Source: Couchioplanes azureus
Lineage (GTDB): Bacteria > Actinomycetota > Actinomycetes > Mycobacteriales > Micromonosporaceae
NCBI RefSeq assembly: GCF_014648355.1
Contig: NZ_BMQY01000013.1
Location: 1 to 64,000 of the forward strand
Length of the DNA: 64,000 nt
Reading direction: 5' to 3'
The notes beneath the pieces are model-generated. The model was not told the origin of the DNA and did no database searches. It was given only the letters and a program-made list of their open reading frames with translations. Made by a program: the position numbers and the translations under genes. The first letter of the stretch is position 1, and each line of letters starts with the position of its first letter. Below, piece by piece: positions 52,348 through 61,926 of this stretch.

Positions 52348-55300
52348 TTGTCTGTGTTCGGAAAGCGTGCGGATGCCGCACCGGCGCTAGGGCGTGAATC
52401 GCTGGCGCCGTGGTCGAGGCGGTTGGCGTTGGCCTTGCCGGTAACGCTGGTCGCGTCGATGGCCAGCGCGCCGGCTCAGCAGGCCGTCGCAGTGGAGAAG
52501 GCGGCCGCGCCCGCGGTGCAGTGCCCGCCTTCACGCCCGGACGAGTCCGCCGCTCTGATCACGGCGCGGATGTGCAACGGCCGAGTGCAGATCGACGAGG
52601 CGACCTCGGAGACGGTGGAGGCGTTCGCCCTGCCGTCCGGGCAGGTGGAGCAGTTCGTCAGTGCCGCGCCGGTTCGCGTCAAGCAGCCGGACGGCAAGTG
52701 GGCACCCGTGGACCTGACTCTCGTCAAGAACGCCGACGGCACCATTTCGCCCAAGGCGCAGACCTCGGAACTGGTGCTGGCAGGCGCCGAGACCACCGAC
52801 GAGGCGCATCCACTTGCGGAAGTCGGCACCGGTGCCCACCGGGTTGCGATGTCCTGGTCGGGCAAGCTGCCCGAGCCCACGCTCGACGGTGACCGGGCCA
52901 CCTACCCTGAAGCGCTGCCCGGCGTGGACCTCGTCGTCCAGGCCACCCGCACCGGGGCAGAGACGTTCTTCGTGGTCAAGTCCCGGGCCGCCGCTGCCAG
53001 GGTGGCGAAGCTGACGCTGCCGGTGACGGGTGCCGCCGTGGCGTCATATCGTCAGGACGCCGCCGGAAACGTGGTCCTGCTCGACAACAACGACAAGCCG
53101 CTGGCCACCGTCCCCGCGCCGGAAATGTGGGACGCGCGCACGGAGCCCACCACCGGCAAACCAGCCAAGATTCGCAAGATCGCCACGAAGATGGCCAAGC
53201 GCGCTGCCAAGGTCGCCAAGCCGAAGAAGGCCACGGACGGCGCCGGCGCGCAGATCACCCTCACCCCGGATCAAGGCTTCCTGAACGACCCGGCCACGCA
53301 GTACCCGGTAACGATCGACCCGATCCTCGACCCCGTGTCCACCACCTTCGACACTTACGTCAAGCAAAACGACACCGTCGACCGCGGCGGCGCGAACGAC
53401 CTGCAGTTCGGCAACCTCAGCGGCAACGTGACCCGTTCCTTCGTGCACTGGGACACGACCCTGCTGCGGGGCAAGCTCATCACCCAGGCGCGGGCCTACT
53501 TCTGGAACTGGTGGTCGCCGTCGTGCACCCCGGCCAGCTGGGAGATCTGGTCGACCGACCCCGCCAACTCCGACACCCGCTGGACCAACCAGCCGGCGTG
53601 GAAGACCAAGGAAGCCACCTCCACCCTCACCAAGGGCTTCAACACCACCTGCAACGACGCCTGGGTCGACATCGACGCCAAGACGTTCTTCCAGCGCGCC
53701 GCGGACTCGGGCGGATCGCGCGGGTACATGGGCATCCGCGCCACCAACGAAACCGACGGCAACGCGTTCAAGCAATTCCGCTCGCGTAACGCCGCCGACA
53801 ACGCGCAGGTCCCGTACGCGGTCGTTTCCTACAACACCATCGCGACCGTCGGCATCCGCTCGACCACCCCAGCCTCGGCGTGTGCCACCGGCACCGGCCG
53901 GCCCTACATCAACTCACTGACGCCTACATTGAAGGCCGTCGTCTCGGACGCCGAGTCCAGCCCGGTAAAGGCCAACTTCGAGTGGTACGCCGCCGGCGGC
54001 GCAAAGATCGGTGGCGCTACCACCGCCACAGCTGCCTCCGGCTCCACCCTGTCAACCACGGTGCCCGCAGGCGCCTTCACGAACAACGCTTCGTACTCCT
54101 GGCGGGTGCAGGGCACCGACGGTATCGGCAACAGCGCCTGGTCGACGTCCTGCGAATTCACCATCGACACCACCGTCCCGACCGCGGCACCGACCGTCTC
54201 CTCCGCAACCTACCCGGCCGGCGGCTCCGGCGGCGGACCCGGCGTGGCAGGTAGTGTCACGTTCGCGGCCAACGGGACCACCGACGCCGCCGCATACGTG
54301 TACGGGTTGGACACCAACCCGCCGACTACGGTGGCCAACGCCAGCAGCATCGGCGGCAATGCCACCGTCTCCATCACCCCTTCCACCGCCGGTGCGCACA
54401 CGCTGTATGTGCGCACCCGGGACCGGGCCGGGAATCTGTCCCCGATCAAGTCCCACGCCTTCACGGTCACCAACGTCATTGGCGCCATGGCCTCCCCGGC
54501 CACGGGTGACCTGTCCGCCGGCAAGGTGGTGGTGTCCAGCACCGGGGCCGCCACGTCCACGAGCGTGACCTACCAGTGGCGCCGGGCAGAAACCGACGCC
54601 TGGAAGAGCGTCCCGGCTGCGGATGTCAGCAAGACCACCGGCGGCGGGGTCACCTGGCCACTGGCCACCACCGGCAGCGGCAAGTTCCCCGACCTGAACT
54701 GGAACGTCGAAAACACGGTCAACGCCGCCGAAGCCGGCACCGACGCCCTCGACGGCCCGCTGCAAGTGCGTGCCTCCTACACCGGCGGCACCGCCGGCAC
54801 CAGCGACACCGTCCGCTTCGAACTCGACCGCAACCGCGCAGACGCGCCGACCTCCGACATGGGTCCCGGAGCGGTCAACCTGCTCACCGGAAACCTCGCC
54901 GTCAGCGACACCGATGTTGAGGCCAACGGCGGGCTTACTGTCGGCCGGACCTTCAACACCCGTCAGGCCGCAACCATTGACCCGTTGTTCGGACCGGGCT
55001 GGGTGTCCACCACCGGCGTGCCCACGGGCAACACCTACCGCACACTGACTGCTACGGGGGGCCTGGTCCAGGTTGGCACCCCGAACGGCGACACTCTGGA
55101 CTTCACCAAGACGGCCGGCACGACCACCTACGCCGCTTTCGCGCCCCCGGTCGGAGACGAGGACCTGAAGCTGGAGTATTTCAGCAGCGGCCCTGAGCGC
55201 TACGTGCTCGCCGACGCCGATGGCAATACGACCACCTTCACCCGCAACACCACCACCGACCCCTCCTTCACGCCGAGCGCTTTCGTCGATCTCGGCACCG

Positions 55301-58300
55301 GCGACACCACCGCACTGACATGGGCAAAAGCCACCATCAACGGGGTCGACATCATGCGGCCTACGCAGGCGGTGGCCCCCGCCCCTGCAGGGGTCGATTG
55401 CAAGACCAGTCCGCTCACCACCCGGGGCTGCACGACCCTCGCCTACTCCTACGCCACTGCCACCACCGCCACCACGATGGCGTCCGGCGATTACACCGGC
55501 CGCCTCAAGCAGCTGTCCTTCACCGCGTGGGATCCGGCCAAGTCGGCGATGAGCACGGTCGCGCTTGCCCGCTACAGCTACGACAGCAACGGCCGGCTTG
55601 CAGCGGCCTGGGACCCGCGATTGGACTACACCGACACCGCCGGCGCGCACCAGCTCGCAATCACCTACACCTACGACGCCGATGGCATCCTGTCCACAAT
55701 TGCTCCGCCAGCAGAGCAGCCGTGGCAGTTGTCCTACACGACGGTGCCCGGCGACGCCGGCAAGGGACGCCTCGCCAAAGTCACGCGTTCCGCGCTGACC
55801 GCTGGCACCGCGGTGTCCACCGTGGTTTATCGGGTGCCGCTGACCGGCGCCGGCGCGCCGGCTGACCTGTCTGCCGCACAGACCTCCCGCTGGGGGCAGA
55901 ACGTCGCTCCGGTGGACGCCACAGCGGTGTTCCCGCCCACCCAGGTCCCGGACGGCAACCAGGCCACCGGCTCCATGCCGACCAATTGGCGGCAAGCAAC
56001 AGTGACGTACTTGGACGGCAATGCCCGCCGGGTTAATGCCATGCAGCCCGGTCAGCACCTGACCACCACGTGGTACGACACCTACGGCAATGTGGTCCGC
56101 GCGCTGACCGCTAGCAACCGGGTACAGGCTCTCAACATCTCGACCAGCGATGTCGCCGAGACCGAGGCCACCTACGCGTCGCGTCTGTCCACCATCTCCA
56201 CCTACAGCAGCGACGGACAGCGGTTGATTGACGTGCTCGGGCCAGAACACGACGTGGTTCTGTACAACTGGAGCACCGTCCGTGGTCGCGCCCACACCGT
56301 CTACCGCTACGACGAGAACGCAACGGATCCTGACACGAAGTACAACCTGGTTACCACGCAGGTCCAGTCGGTGCAGTACTTCGACAACCTCGGCAAGGTC
56401 GTCGATACCGACAGCCGCACCACCACGACCCAGTACGACTGGGATGTGCTCCAGCCCACGGTCATCACCGTCGACCCGCAGGGGCTCGCGTTGAAGACCA
56501 CTTTGGCTTACGACCCGGTCACGGGGCTGCAAACAGCCTCCACGAGACCGGCTGGCGATGGCACCACCGCGGCAACGCGCACAACCATCTACTACCGGTC
56601 AGGCACCGGCTCTGGTGACCCCGCCTGTGACAACCACGCCGAATGGGCCGGTCGCGCTTGCCGGATCGCACCCGCGGCGCAACCGGGAAGCGACCCCGAA
56701 TTGCCCGCCACCTATACCGAGTACGGCCTGTATGGCCAGCCAACCGTGGTAAAGGAGATCAGCAGCGCCGGTACGCTGCGGACCACCACTATCGCCTACG
56801 ACGCGGCCGGGCGTTCGAGCACCGTCGCGGTAGCCGCCGGTGCGAGCCTCGGCACGCCGATCAACACCCGGCGCACCGTCTACGACCCCGCAACGGGTCA
56901 AACCGTGCGTACGGAGCTGGTGAACGCCGCTGGGACCGTCGTTTCCCGGATCACCCGGGACTACGACAGCCTCGGCCGGTTGACGTCGTACATCGATGCC
57001 ACGGGCAACACCTCCACGACGAGCTACGACCTTAACTCCCGGCCCCAGAGCAGCAGTGACGGCAAAGCCGGCACGACGTTCGGCTACGACGACACCGGTG
57101 AAGGGCGAGGTCTCAACAGCCAGGTCACCGACGCTCAGGGGGGTACCTTCACCGGCAGTTTCGACGCCGAAGGCCGGCTCAAGACCGAGCAGCGGCCAGA
57201 CGGGTTGACGGTCAACCGGTTCTACAACGAAACCGGCGCGCCGATTGGTATCGAATATCTGCAAGGCGGCACGATCATTTACGCCGACTGGACGGGTTAT
57301 CAGGCTCAAGGCCAGCGCAGGTATCACTCCGACACCTTCGCCTCTGGGGGATACGAGTACGACGCCGCTGGCCGGCTCGCGTCCGCAAGCCAGAACATCG
57401 GTGCAGGCTGCGTCATGCGCGGGTACAGCTTCGACAAGAACAGCAACCGCGAAAGCGTGACCTCCTTCGACCCCAGTAGCGACGGCGGCTGCCAGGGCAG
57501 CACGATCGCGACCCAGCGAACGTGGCAGTACGACGCCGCTGACCGCGTCGTCAATTCCGGATACAGCTACGACGACCTTGGCCGGACCCTCACCGTGCCG
57601 AGCGCAGACACCGCCAACGGTGCCGGCGACACCAGCATCGGCTACTTCACCAACGACATGGTCCGCACCATCACCCAGGGAACTCGGACCACCACCTACA
57701 GCCTCGAAGTGATCGGCGACCGCATCGGGTCCTGGACCGACACCGTCAACAACAGCAGCATTAACCACGTCAACCATTTCGCCGACGACAACGACAGCCC
57801 GGTCTGGACGGAAGAAGGCGGCACCACGTACAGCCGGTTCATCGCTGGCTTGGGCGGTATGACGGCGGTGTACAACAGCGCAACAGCATCCACTGACTAC
57901 TACATCACCAACCTGCACGGCGACATCGTCGCCACCATCCAGCCGGGCAGCCCAGGCGTCACCAGCACGACGATCACTGATGAGTTCGGGAACCCACTCG
58001 ACTCTTCCCTGGCAGGCAGCACACGTTACGGCTGGCTGGGCAGCGCCCAGCGAGCCACCGATTCCACCAACGGACTCATGCTCATGGGAGCCCGCCTCTA
58101 CAACTCCACCACCGGCCGCTTCCTCAGCGTCGACCCGGTATACGGCGGCTCCGCGAACGACTATGACTACGGCAATGCCGACCCGGTCAACAACACCGAC
58201 CTGGACGGACGCTGCGTCTGCTGGGAACCGATCGCCAGAGCGATCGAGCGAGGAATCAACGGCATCATCAATCTTGCATTCGCGATCCAGAATCATTTCA

Positions 58301-58665
58301 TCTTCACAATCGCCCGACTGGTCGGCAAGATGCCGAAGCCGTGCTTCCCGTCCACCCGTAGGGGTAGCTGCGGTTACATAGGCCCCACCTGGGGTTACCA
58401 AATCAACTACGGTGGCCGTCCAGGGATTCTCGCGAAAACCGTGTACAAATACGGAATTACCGCCGTCTACCCACCCAGGGATCGCGCCAACGAAAGCAGA
58501 CGACAATGCCAGAATGATCCCAGGACGTACGGGAAATGCCAGGTCGTCTCGATCCTTCGATTCCCGAACCGGTACGCTGCCAGATACTGGGAGTGGAACA
58601 TGTGTCTGACTTACGTTCTGCGGTACGGCCAAAGGCCCGTCGGCATGAAGAAGACGTGCAGGTAG
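52348..58665 (+). CDS. giant secreted RHS/YD-repeat toxin
   Basis: A 2105-residue protein. The TTG at 52348 is chosen because GGGAAGGGA ends 6 nt upstream. A signal peptide covers about residues 25-55. Residues about 331-496 match the DNRLRE domain (DTYVKQNDTVDRGG, FVHWDTTLLRGKLI). Ig-like sections follow (about 500-720). YD/RHS repeats fill about 840-1900 (RTFNTRQAATIDPLFGPGW, TYDADGILSTI, YDAAGRLASAS). The RHS core ends near 1917-1950 with TGRFLSVDPV and NNTDLDGR. The last 155 residues are the variable toxin: YKYGITAVYPPRDR, FPNRYAARYWEWNM and CLTYVLRYGQRP. A GIY-YIG-like nuclease is possible, but the family is uncertain. Three small genes follow. Confidence 0.9.
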   Translation: MSVFGKRADAAPALGRESLAPWSRRLALALPVTLVASMASAPAQQAVAVEKAAAPAVQCPPSRPDESAALITARMCNGRVQIDEATSETVEAFALPSGQVEQFVSAAPVRVKQPDGKWAPVDLTLVKNADGTISPKAQTSELVLAGAETTDEAHPLAEVGTGAHRVAMSWSGKLPEPTLDGDRATYPEALPGVDLVVQATRTGAETFFVVKSRAAAARVAKLTLPVTGAAVASYRQDAAGNVVLLDNNDKPLATVPAPEMWDARTEPTTGKPAKIRKIATKMAKRAAKVAKPKKATDGAGAQITLTPDQGFLNDPATQYPVTIDPILDPVSTTFDTYVKQNDTVDRGGANDLQFGNLSGNVTRSFVHWDTTLLRGKLITQARAYFWNWWSPSCTPASWEIWSTDPANSDTRWTNQPAWKTKEATSTLTKGFNTTCNDAWVDIDAKTFFQRAADSGGSRGYMGIRATNETDGNAFKQFRSRNAADNAQVPYAVVSYNTIATVGIRSTTPASACATGTGRPYINSLTPTLKAVVSDAESSPVKANFEWYAAGGAKIGGATTATAASGSTLSTTVPAGAFTNNASYSWRVQGTDGIGNSAWSTSCEFTIDTTVPTAAPTVSSATYPAGGSGGGPGVAGSVTFAANGTTDAAAYVYGLDTNPPTTVANASSIGGNATVSITPSTAGAHTLYVRTRDRAGNLSPIKSHAFTVTNVIGAMASPATGDLSAGKVVVSSTGAATSTSVTYQWRRAETDAWKSVPAADVSKTTGGGVTWPLATTGSGKFPDLNWNVENTVNAAEAGTDALDGPLQVRASYTGGTAGTSDTVRFELDRNRADAPTSDMGPGAVNLLTGNLAVSDTDVEANGGLTVGRTFNTRQAATIDPLFGPGWVSTTGVPTGNTYRTLTATGGLVQVGTPNGDTLDFTKTAGTTTYAAFAPPVGDEDLKLEYFSSGPERYVLADADGNTTTFTRNTTTDPSFTPSAFVDLGTGDTTALTWAKATINGVDIMRPTQAVAPAPAGVDCKTSPLTTRGCTTLAYSYATATTATTMASGDYTGRLKQLSFTAWDPAKSAMSTVALARYSYDSNGRLAAAWDPRLDYTDTAGAHQLAITYTYDADGILSTIAPPAEQPWQLSYTTVPGDAGKGRLAKVTRSALTAGTAVSTVVYRVPLTGAGAPADLSAAQTSRWGQNVAPVDATAVFPPTQVPDGNQATGSMPTNWRQATVTYLDGNARRVNAMQPGQHLTTTWYDTYGNVVRALTASNRVQALNISTSDVAETEATYASRLSTISTYSSDGQRLIDVLGPEHDVVLYNWSTVRGRAHTVYRYDENATDPDTKYNLVTTQVQSVQYFDNLGKVVDTDSRTTTTQYDWDVLQPTVITVDPQGLALKTTLAYDPVTGLQTASTRPAGDGTTAATRTTIYYRSGTGSGDPACDNHAEWAGRACRIAPAAQPGSDPELPATYTEYGLYGQPTVVKEISSAGTLRTTTIAYDAAGRSSTVAVAAGASLGTPINTRRTVYDPATGQTVRTELVNAAGTVVSRITRDYDSLGRLTSYIDATGNTSTTSYDLNSRPQSSSDGKAGTTFGYDDTGEGRGLNSQVTDAQGGTFTGSFDAEGRLKTEQRPDGLTVNRFYNETGAPIGIEYLQGGTIIYADWTGYQAQGQRRYHSDTFASGGYEYDAAGRLASASQNIGAGCVMRGYSFDKNSNRESVTSFDPSSDGGCQGSTIATQRTWQYDAADRVVNSGYSYDDLGRTLTVPSADTANGAGDTSIGYFTNDMVRTITQGTRTTTYSLEVIGDRIGSWTDTVNNSSINHVNHFADDNDSPVWTEEGGTTYSRFIAGLGGMTAVYNSATASTDYYITNLHGDIVATIQPGSPGVTSTTITDEFGNPLDSSLAGSTRYGWLGSAQRATDSTNGLMLMGARLYNSTTGRFLSVDPVYGGSANDYDYGNADPVNNTDLDGRCVCWEPIARAIERGINGIINLAFAIQNHFIFTIARLVGKMPKPCFPSTRRGSCGYIGPTWGYQINYGGRPGILAKTVYKYGITAVYPPRDRANESRRQCQNDPRTYGKCQVVSILRFPNRYAARYWEWNMCLTYVLRYGQRPVGMKKTCR

Positions 58666-58675
58666 GAGTGGCGTC

Positions 58676-59350
58676 GTGAGTTCTTGGATCTTCCTGTCGG
58701 CATCGCACAGGATGCCGACAGGGGTCGATCCCTTGGCTTACTGGCGGGCCACGGTTGTTGTCGCAGAGAGTGTCGAGGACAGGCTCAACCGCTGCTTCGC
58801 CGGCGCGGCATGGCTCAAGCAGCGGTTCCCGGCCCGCAGTGCCGTCATGGTGCACCTGCTACCGCATGACGACACGTCGGTGAGCGTGGAGTATCTCAGG
58901 AAGAAGAACTGCGGAGGCCCGAAGGAGATCCGCTGCGGACTCCGTATCCCATCTTCCTGGTTCTCCGACCCGCACGTGGGAGACGGGCTGACCGGGCTAC
59001 GCCTCTTCCAGGCTGTACAGCAGGCACTGCACGCGATCGGCGAGGAATACGGCATCGGCACACCCGCGGCCGTCGGCCCGAGCGCCGGTCGCAGTCGGCC
59101 CGAGCTGGAGGATCCGTTCCGTCCACGACCGTCCGGACCCTCTCGCTACGCCGCGGCCGCGGTCCACCTGCAACGCCTCGCACACAGCACCGATCCCGAT
59201 CAACTGTTGCTCGTCGCGAAGGAGCCCCTATCCGGGATCGTGACCAGGCAGCACCAGACAGTGCTCGATGCCCTCGGCGCGGTTGGCGCACGGCACACCG
59301 TCGCTACGCCTGATGGAGAGGTGACGGCATGGACCATCCGCATCCGGTGA
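58676..59350 (+). CDS. probable immunity protein 1 of the RHS toxin
   Basis: A 224-residue protein from GTG 58676 with AGGAG 7 nt upstream, starting 10 nt after the toxin stop. This place is standard for an immunity gene. Regions include ATVVVAESVEDRLNRCFAGA, AVMVHLLPHDDTSVSVEYLR and GLTGLRLFQAVQQALHAIGE; the C-terminal 70 residues form another helical unit ending TAWTIRIR. No named family recognised. It overlaps the next gene by 22 nt. Confidence 0.65.
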   Translation: MSSWIFLSASHRMPTGVDPLAYWRATVVVAESVEDRLNRCFAGAAWLKQRFPARSAVMVHLLPHDDTSVSVEYLRKKNCGGPKEIRCGLRIPSSWFSDPHVGDGLTGLRLFQAVQQALHAIGEEYGIGTPAAVGPSAGRSRPELEDPFRPRPSGPSRYAAAAVHLQRLAHSTDPDQLLLVAKEPLSGIVTRQHQTVLDALGAVGARHTVATPDGEVTAWTIRIR

Positions 59351-59955
59351 CCTGGACACTTCAGATTCCTAGCCTTCCGGCGAGAAAGTCCAAGACGCTG
59401 CACTCCGCCGTCAATACCACTCAACATTGCCTCACCCTCTGGGACGACTTCCTCACCCGGGCGACGCCACACGCCGTCGGCATCACGATCACCGTCACGG
59501 ACGACACCGACACCACGCCTGCCGTGACGGCCCGCCTCGACGCCGCTCGCGGGCATCTGGAACTCGTTGTAACGCTCAGCGCGCTCGAGGAGAACGCAAA
59601 TCAGATCGCTACCCGACTACTCGACGCGGTCGTACCCGCGCTCGTCACCATCGCCGAGCACCACCCCCAACCCGAACCGATCATCGTCTGGCAACACGAG
59701 GATGTGAACGACCCGCCGCCAGGCGACGAACATGACCTGGCTACTGCGCTGGAACTCCTCGACGAGGAGAATCAGCTACTGCTCATCAGCCGCCTTGACG
59801 GCACACCAACCGAAGAGCTCGATCCACACCGCCGAGTCGACGACTACATCGACGAACGACTGGAATGTCGCGGCATCGCCGGACGCGCAGATGGCGGCGT
59901 CGCCGGCTCGACCGGATATTGGCTCTTGGAAATCTTCCCCGGATCGGCCGGCTGA
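59329..59955 (+). CDS. hypothetical protein in the RHS immunity run
   Basis: A 208-residue acidic protein, ATG 59329, overlapping the previous gene by 22 nt; GGAGAGG lies upstream. Sequence blocks: SKTLHSAVNTTQHCLTLWDD, GITITVTDDTDTTPAVTARL, ATRLLDAVVPALVTIAEHHP, then an acidic C-terminal half (EELDPHRRVDDYIDERLECR) ending YWLLEIFPGSAG. No domain recognised. Translational coupling suggests a common immunity or accessory role. Confidence 0.6.
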   Translation: MDHPHPVTWTLQIPSLPARKSKTLHSAVNTTQHCLTLWDDFLTRATPHAVGITITVTDDTDTTPAVTARLDAARGHLELVVTLSALEENANQIATRLLDAVVPALVTIAEHHPQPEPIIVWQHEDVNDPPPGDEHDLATALELLDEENQLLLISRLDGTPTEELDPHRRVDDYIDERLECRGIAGRADGGVAGSTGYWLLEIFPGSAG

Positions 59956-59959
59956 CAGA

Positions 59960-60583
59960 GTGCCCGAGAAGGTTAAATCGCTGAGAGGTCGTCCGGGCAG
60001 CAGGTCTTGGGCACGCATGGCTGGTGTGATCGTGTCCCTAGTCGCAGGGACCTGCTTTGCCGGAGGGTGCATTCCGGGCGCCTTCGACGACGGATGTGGC
60101 ACCGGGGCGAAACCTGCGCTCGCCGCTTCCGATGAAGAAGGCCGGCCGAGCCGCATCGCCATCAATCACGACGACTTCGACGCGCGATACGTTGGGCGCC
60201 TCACGGACGGCCGCCAGTTCTTCTTGACCACACCCTTCTTGCCCGGCAAGGACGGCTCTGACATCAACCAAGACTTCATGGCCGTGTACCTGTTCGACCG
60301 GGACGGGCGCTTCCTGGAAGCCAAGATCGACGAACTGAATGTTCCCGACAGTCTGGACGGTGCCGAGGTGGAGCAGGTCTACCAAGCCCGGCTTAAGGAA
60401 CTCGGCGAGGTCACCTTCGGCCGGATCGAGGTGGAACCGTTCGCCGTCACCCGCTTCGGCGCCGAATTCGGACTCATCGCTCAGGCACCCGAAGACCTGG
60501 ACGACATCTGGTGGGTGACCGCGGAGCCCGGCAACTACATGGCCTTCGCGGCGCCGTGGGACTGCGGCATCTACGACACCTAA
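59960..60583 (+). CDS. membrane-anchored immunity-like protein
   Basis: A 207-residue protein, GTG 59960, only 4 nt after the previous stop. Residues about 17-36 are a hydrophobic anchor (MAGVIVSLVAGTCFAGGC); a lipobox is not convincing. The rest follows a family I have met in actinobacterial immunity clusters: ARYVGRLTDGRQFFLTTPFL, AVYLFDRDGRFLEAKIDELN, FGRIEVEPFAVTRFGAEFGL, and the ending NYMAFAAPWDCGIYDT. Function unknown. It is the last gene before a hairpin terminator. Confidence 0.7.
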   Translation: MPEKVKSLRGRPGSRSWARMAGVIVSLVAGTCFAGGCIPGAFDDGCGTGAKPALAASDEEGRPSRIAINHDDFDARYVGRLTDGRQFFLTTPFLPGKDGSDINQDFMAVYLFDRDGRFLEAKIDELNVPDSLDGAEVEQVYQARLKELGEVTFGRIEVEPFAVTRFGAEFGLIAQAPEDLDDIWWVTAEPGNYMAFAAPWDCGIYDT

Positions 60584-60591
60584 GCCACTGG

Positions 60592-60608
60592 CGTCAGGGC
60601 GCCTGACG
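60592..60608 (+). terminator. hairpin terminator of the RHS/immunity operon
   Basis: CGTCAGG (60592-60598) and CCTGACG (60602-60608), a perfect 7-bp stem with a 3-nt loop, placed 9 nt after the last stop codon. No T-run follows. Confidence 0.6.
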
Positions 60609-60801
60609 ACGATGAGCAGGACCGAACCACGCCATCGCCGCCGATAGCAGCGTGCCGATGGCGCTGCAAGCACTCGTGTCGCGGGGAAACGGGCGAACCT
60701 CCCACGCGTGAGCGATGCCTCATCCATTGAGGCCATGCACCGTCGGGCCGCCATGCCAAGTTCGCCAGCGTCGATTCGAATGATGCGGCCCCAACCGATC
60801 A

Positions 60802-61713
60802 TCATTTGTCCGCTGCGATGCGTTCGGCGCGGCAAAGGCCACACGTGACGGCCCGGTGGCCACGATGGTCGCGGCACATCTCTTCCGCGGGGCGCGGCAG
60901 TGTTGGTCGCGCCTCCATCACGGTCTGCACGGCCGTGCCCCGGAAGCCGGGGCGGAGCTCGAGGGTGACTTGTTCTCGGCGCATCCAATTACGCCAGGCG
61001 GCCGTCCAGTCGGTCTTCAGGCCCCGAGGGCTGGGTTGGGCTTTCCAGTAGTCGATGAAGGCCTCGGTGGCGACGTGTCCGACGTTGGGAGTGTTCGCAC
61101 ACGCCCAGGAACGCATCTCCTCGGTGGGCCGGAAGTCGTCGGGTATCCGGGACCCTTCGCTGGCGTCCTGGGATCGAGAGCGGAGGGAACCCGTCGAAAC
61201 GCGGTAGGCAGCGCGCGTGGGACGGTCTCTGGAGATGGAACTCTCCGGAGGAGAGTTCTTAATAGATGCGTGTCCGCCTGGCGGCCTGCTGCTGTCCGCC
61301 AGGCGGACTGCCCGTGTACCGCTTGGCGGACAGCTCGCAGTGTCCGCCAGGCGGACCTGTCCGCTGGGCGGACTACCGGGCGCCTTGGCACGGCGGCGTG
61401 AAGCGCGCTCGGGCTTGGCCACACTTGGGACACCGATGAGCAAGGTGTAGTGCGTGCGGCTGCTGTTACCGCCCTTGGTGGGCCGGTCGCGTTTGACCCA
61501 GCCGGCGGTTTGCAGCACGTCCAGCCACTCAGCGACCGTGGACTTCGACAAGCCCGTCATAGTGCTCAGCGTGGACAACGCCGGGGTATGAGCGGTCGGG
61601 ATGGCGCCAGTTTCCCAGTCGGCTTTGACGGCCAAGGACAGCAGCAGGTGACGTGCCGGAGCGGGCAGGTCAGAGTTGAGCACCGCATGCTGCAGGGCCA
61701 GCACGAACCGCAC
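60802..61713 (-). CDS. winged-helix replication-type protein with zinc-like tail
   Basis: A 303-residue protein; GTG 61713 with AGGGGGAC about 8 nt upstream. Residues about 5-95 are a winged helix (RHLLLSLAVKADWETGAIPT, LSTLSTMTGLSKSTVAEWLD, LQTAGWVKRDRP) of the kind in DnaD-like or plasmid/phage replication proteins. Residues about 105-165 form a linker encoded by repeated palindromes (two VRLAD phrases). Residues 195-250 (DDFRPTEEMRSWACANTPNV, FIDYWKAQPSPRG) are a DnaT/replication-protein type C-terminal motif. The tail MCRDHRGHRAVTCGLCRAER may bind zinc. It may load a helicase or open the origin of the element (inference). Confidence 0.7.
   Translation of the reverse strand: MRFVLALQHAVLNSDLPAPARHLLLSLAVKADWETGAIPTAHTPALSTLSTMTGLSKSTVAEWLDVLQTAGWVKRDRPTKGGNSSRTHYTLLIGVPSVAKPERASRRRAKAPGSPPSGQVRLADTASCPPSGTRAVRLADSSRPPGGHASIKNSPPESSISRDRPTRAAYRVSTGSLRSRSQDASEGSRIPDDFRPTEEMRSWACANTPNVGHVATEAFIDYWKAQPSPRGLKTDWTAAWRNWMRREQVTLELRPGFRGTAVQTVMEARPTLPRPAEEMCRDHRGHRAVTCGLCRAERIAADK
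61271..61373. repeat. five palindromic repeats inside the replication gene
   Basis: Copies of TGTCCGCCAGGCGGAC, or variants, at 61271, 61293, 61317, 61341 and 61358. Each is itself palindromic, spaced 22, 24, 24 and 17 nt apart, close to two helical turns. They code for the protein's linker. They resemble iterons bound by a dimeric initiator. Confidence 0.65.
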
Positions 61714-61926
61714 GCTGAAGTCCCCCTTCGTTAGCAGCGGGGATTAGTCGTCGACTGACAGACCGGTGTCGCCCCTCTGCGGGATGAATCCTTGTCGCCC
61801 ATGACGAGAGCACTGCCCCCTGGAAGGGGCTGGCGAGACGCCAGGTCTGGGACTTGTGGTCAAAGCCGTCCCTACGGCGTATCGGCCGAGAGGTTTCAGA
61901 ACCGCGAAGATGCCCACAACGGCGTG

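Noticed and set aside
54052-58632. Long minus-strand frames opposite the RHS gene
   Set aside because: Val/Gly/Asp-rich shadow translations; the plus strand has clear YD repeats and RHS core.
61271-61373. Regular palindromic repeats as a possible CRISPR array
   Set aside because: Repeats are 16 bp with intervals of 1-8 nt, lie within a coding gene, and no cas gene is near.
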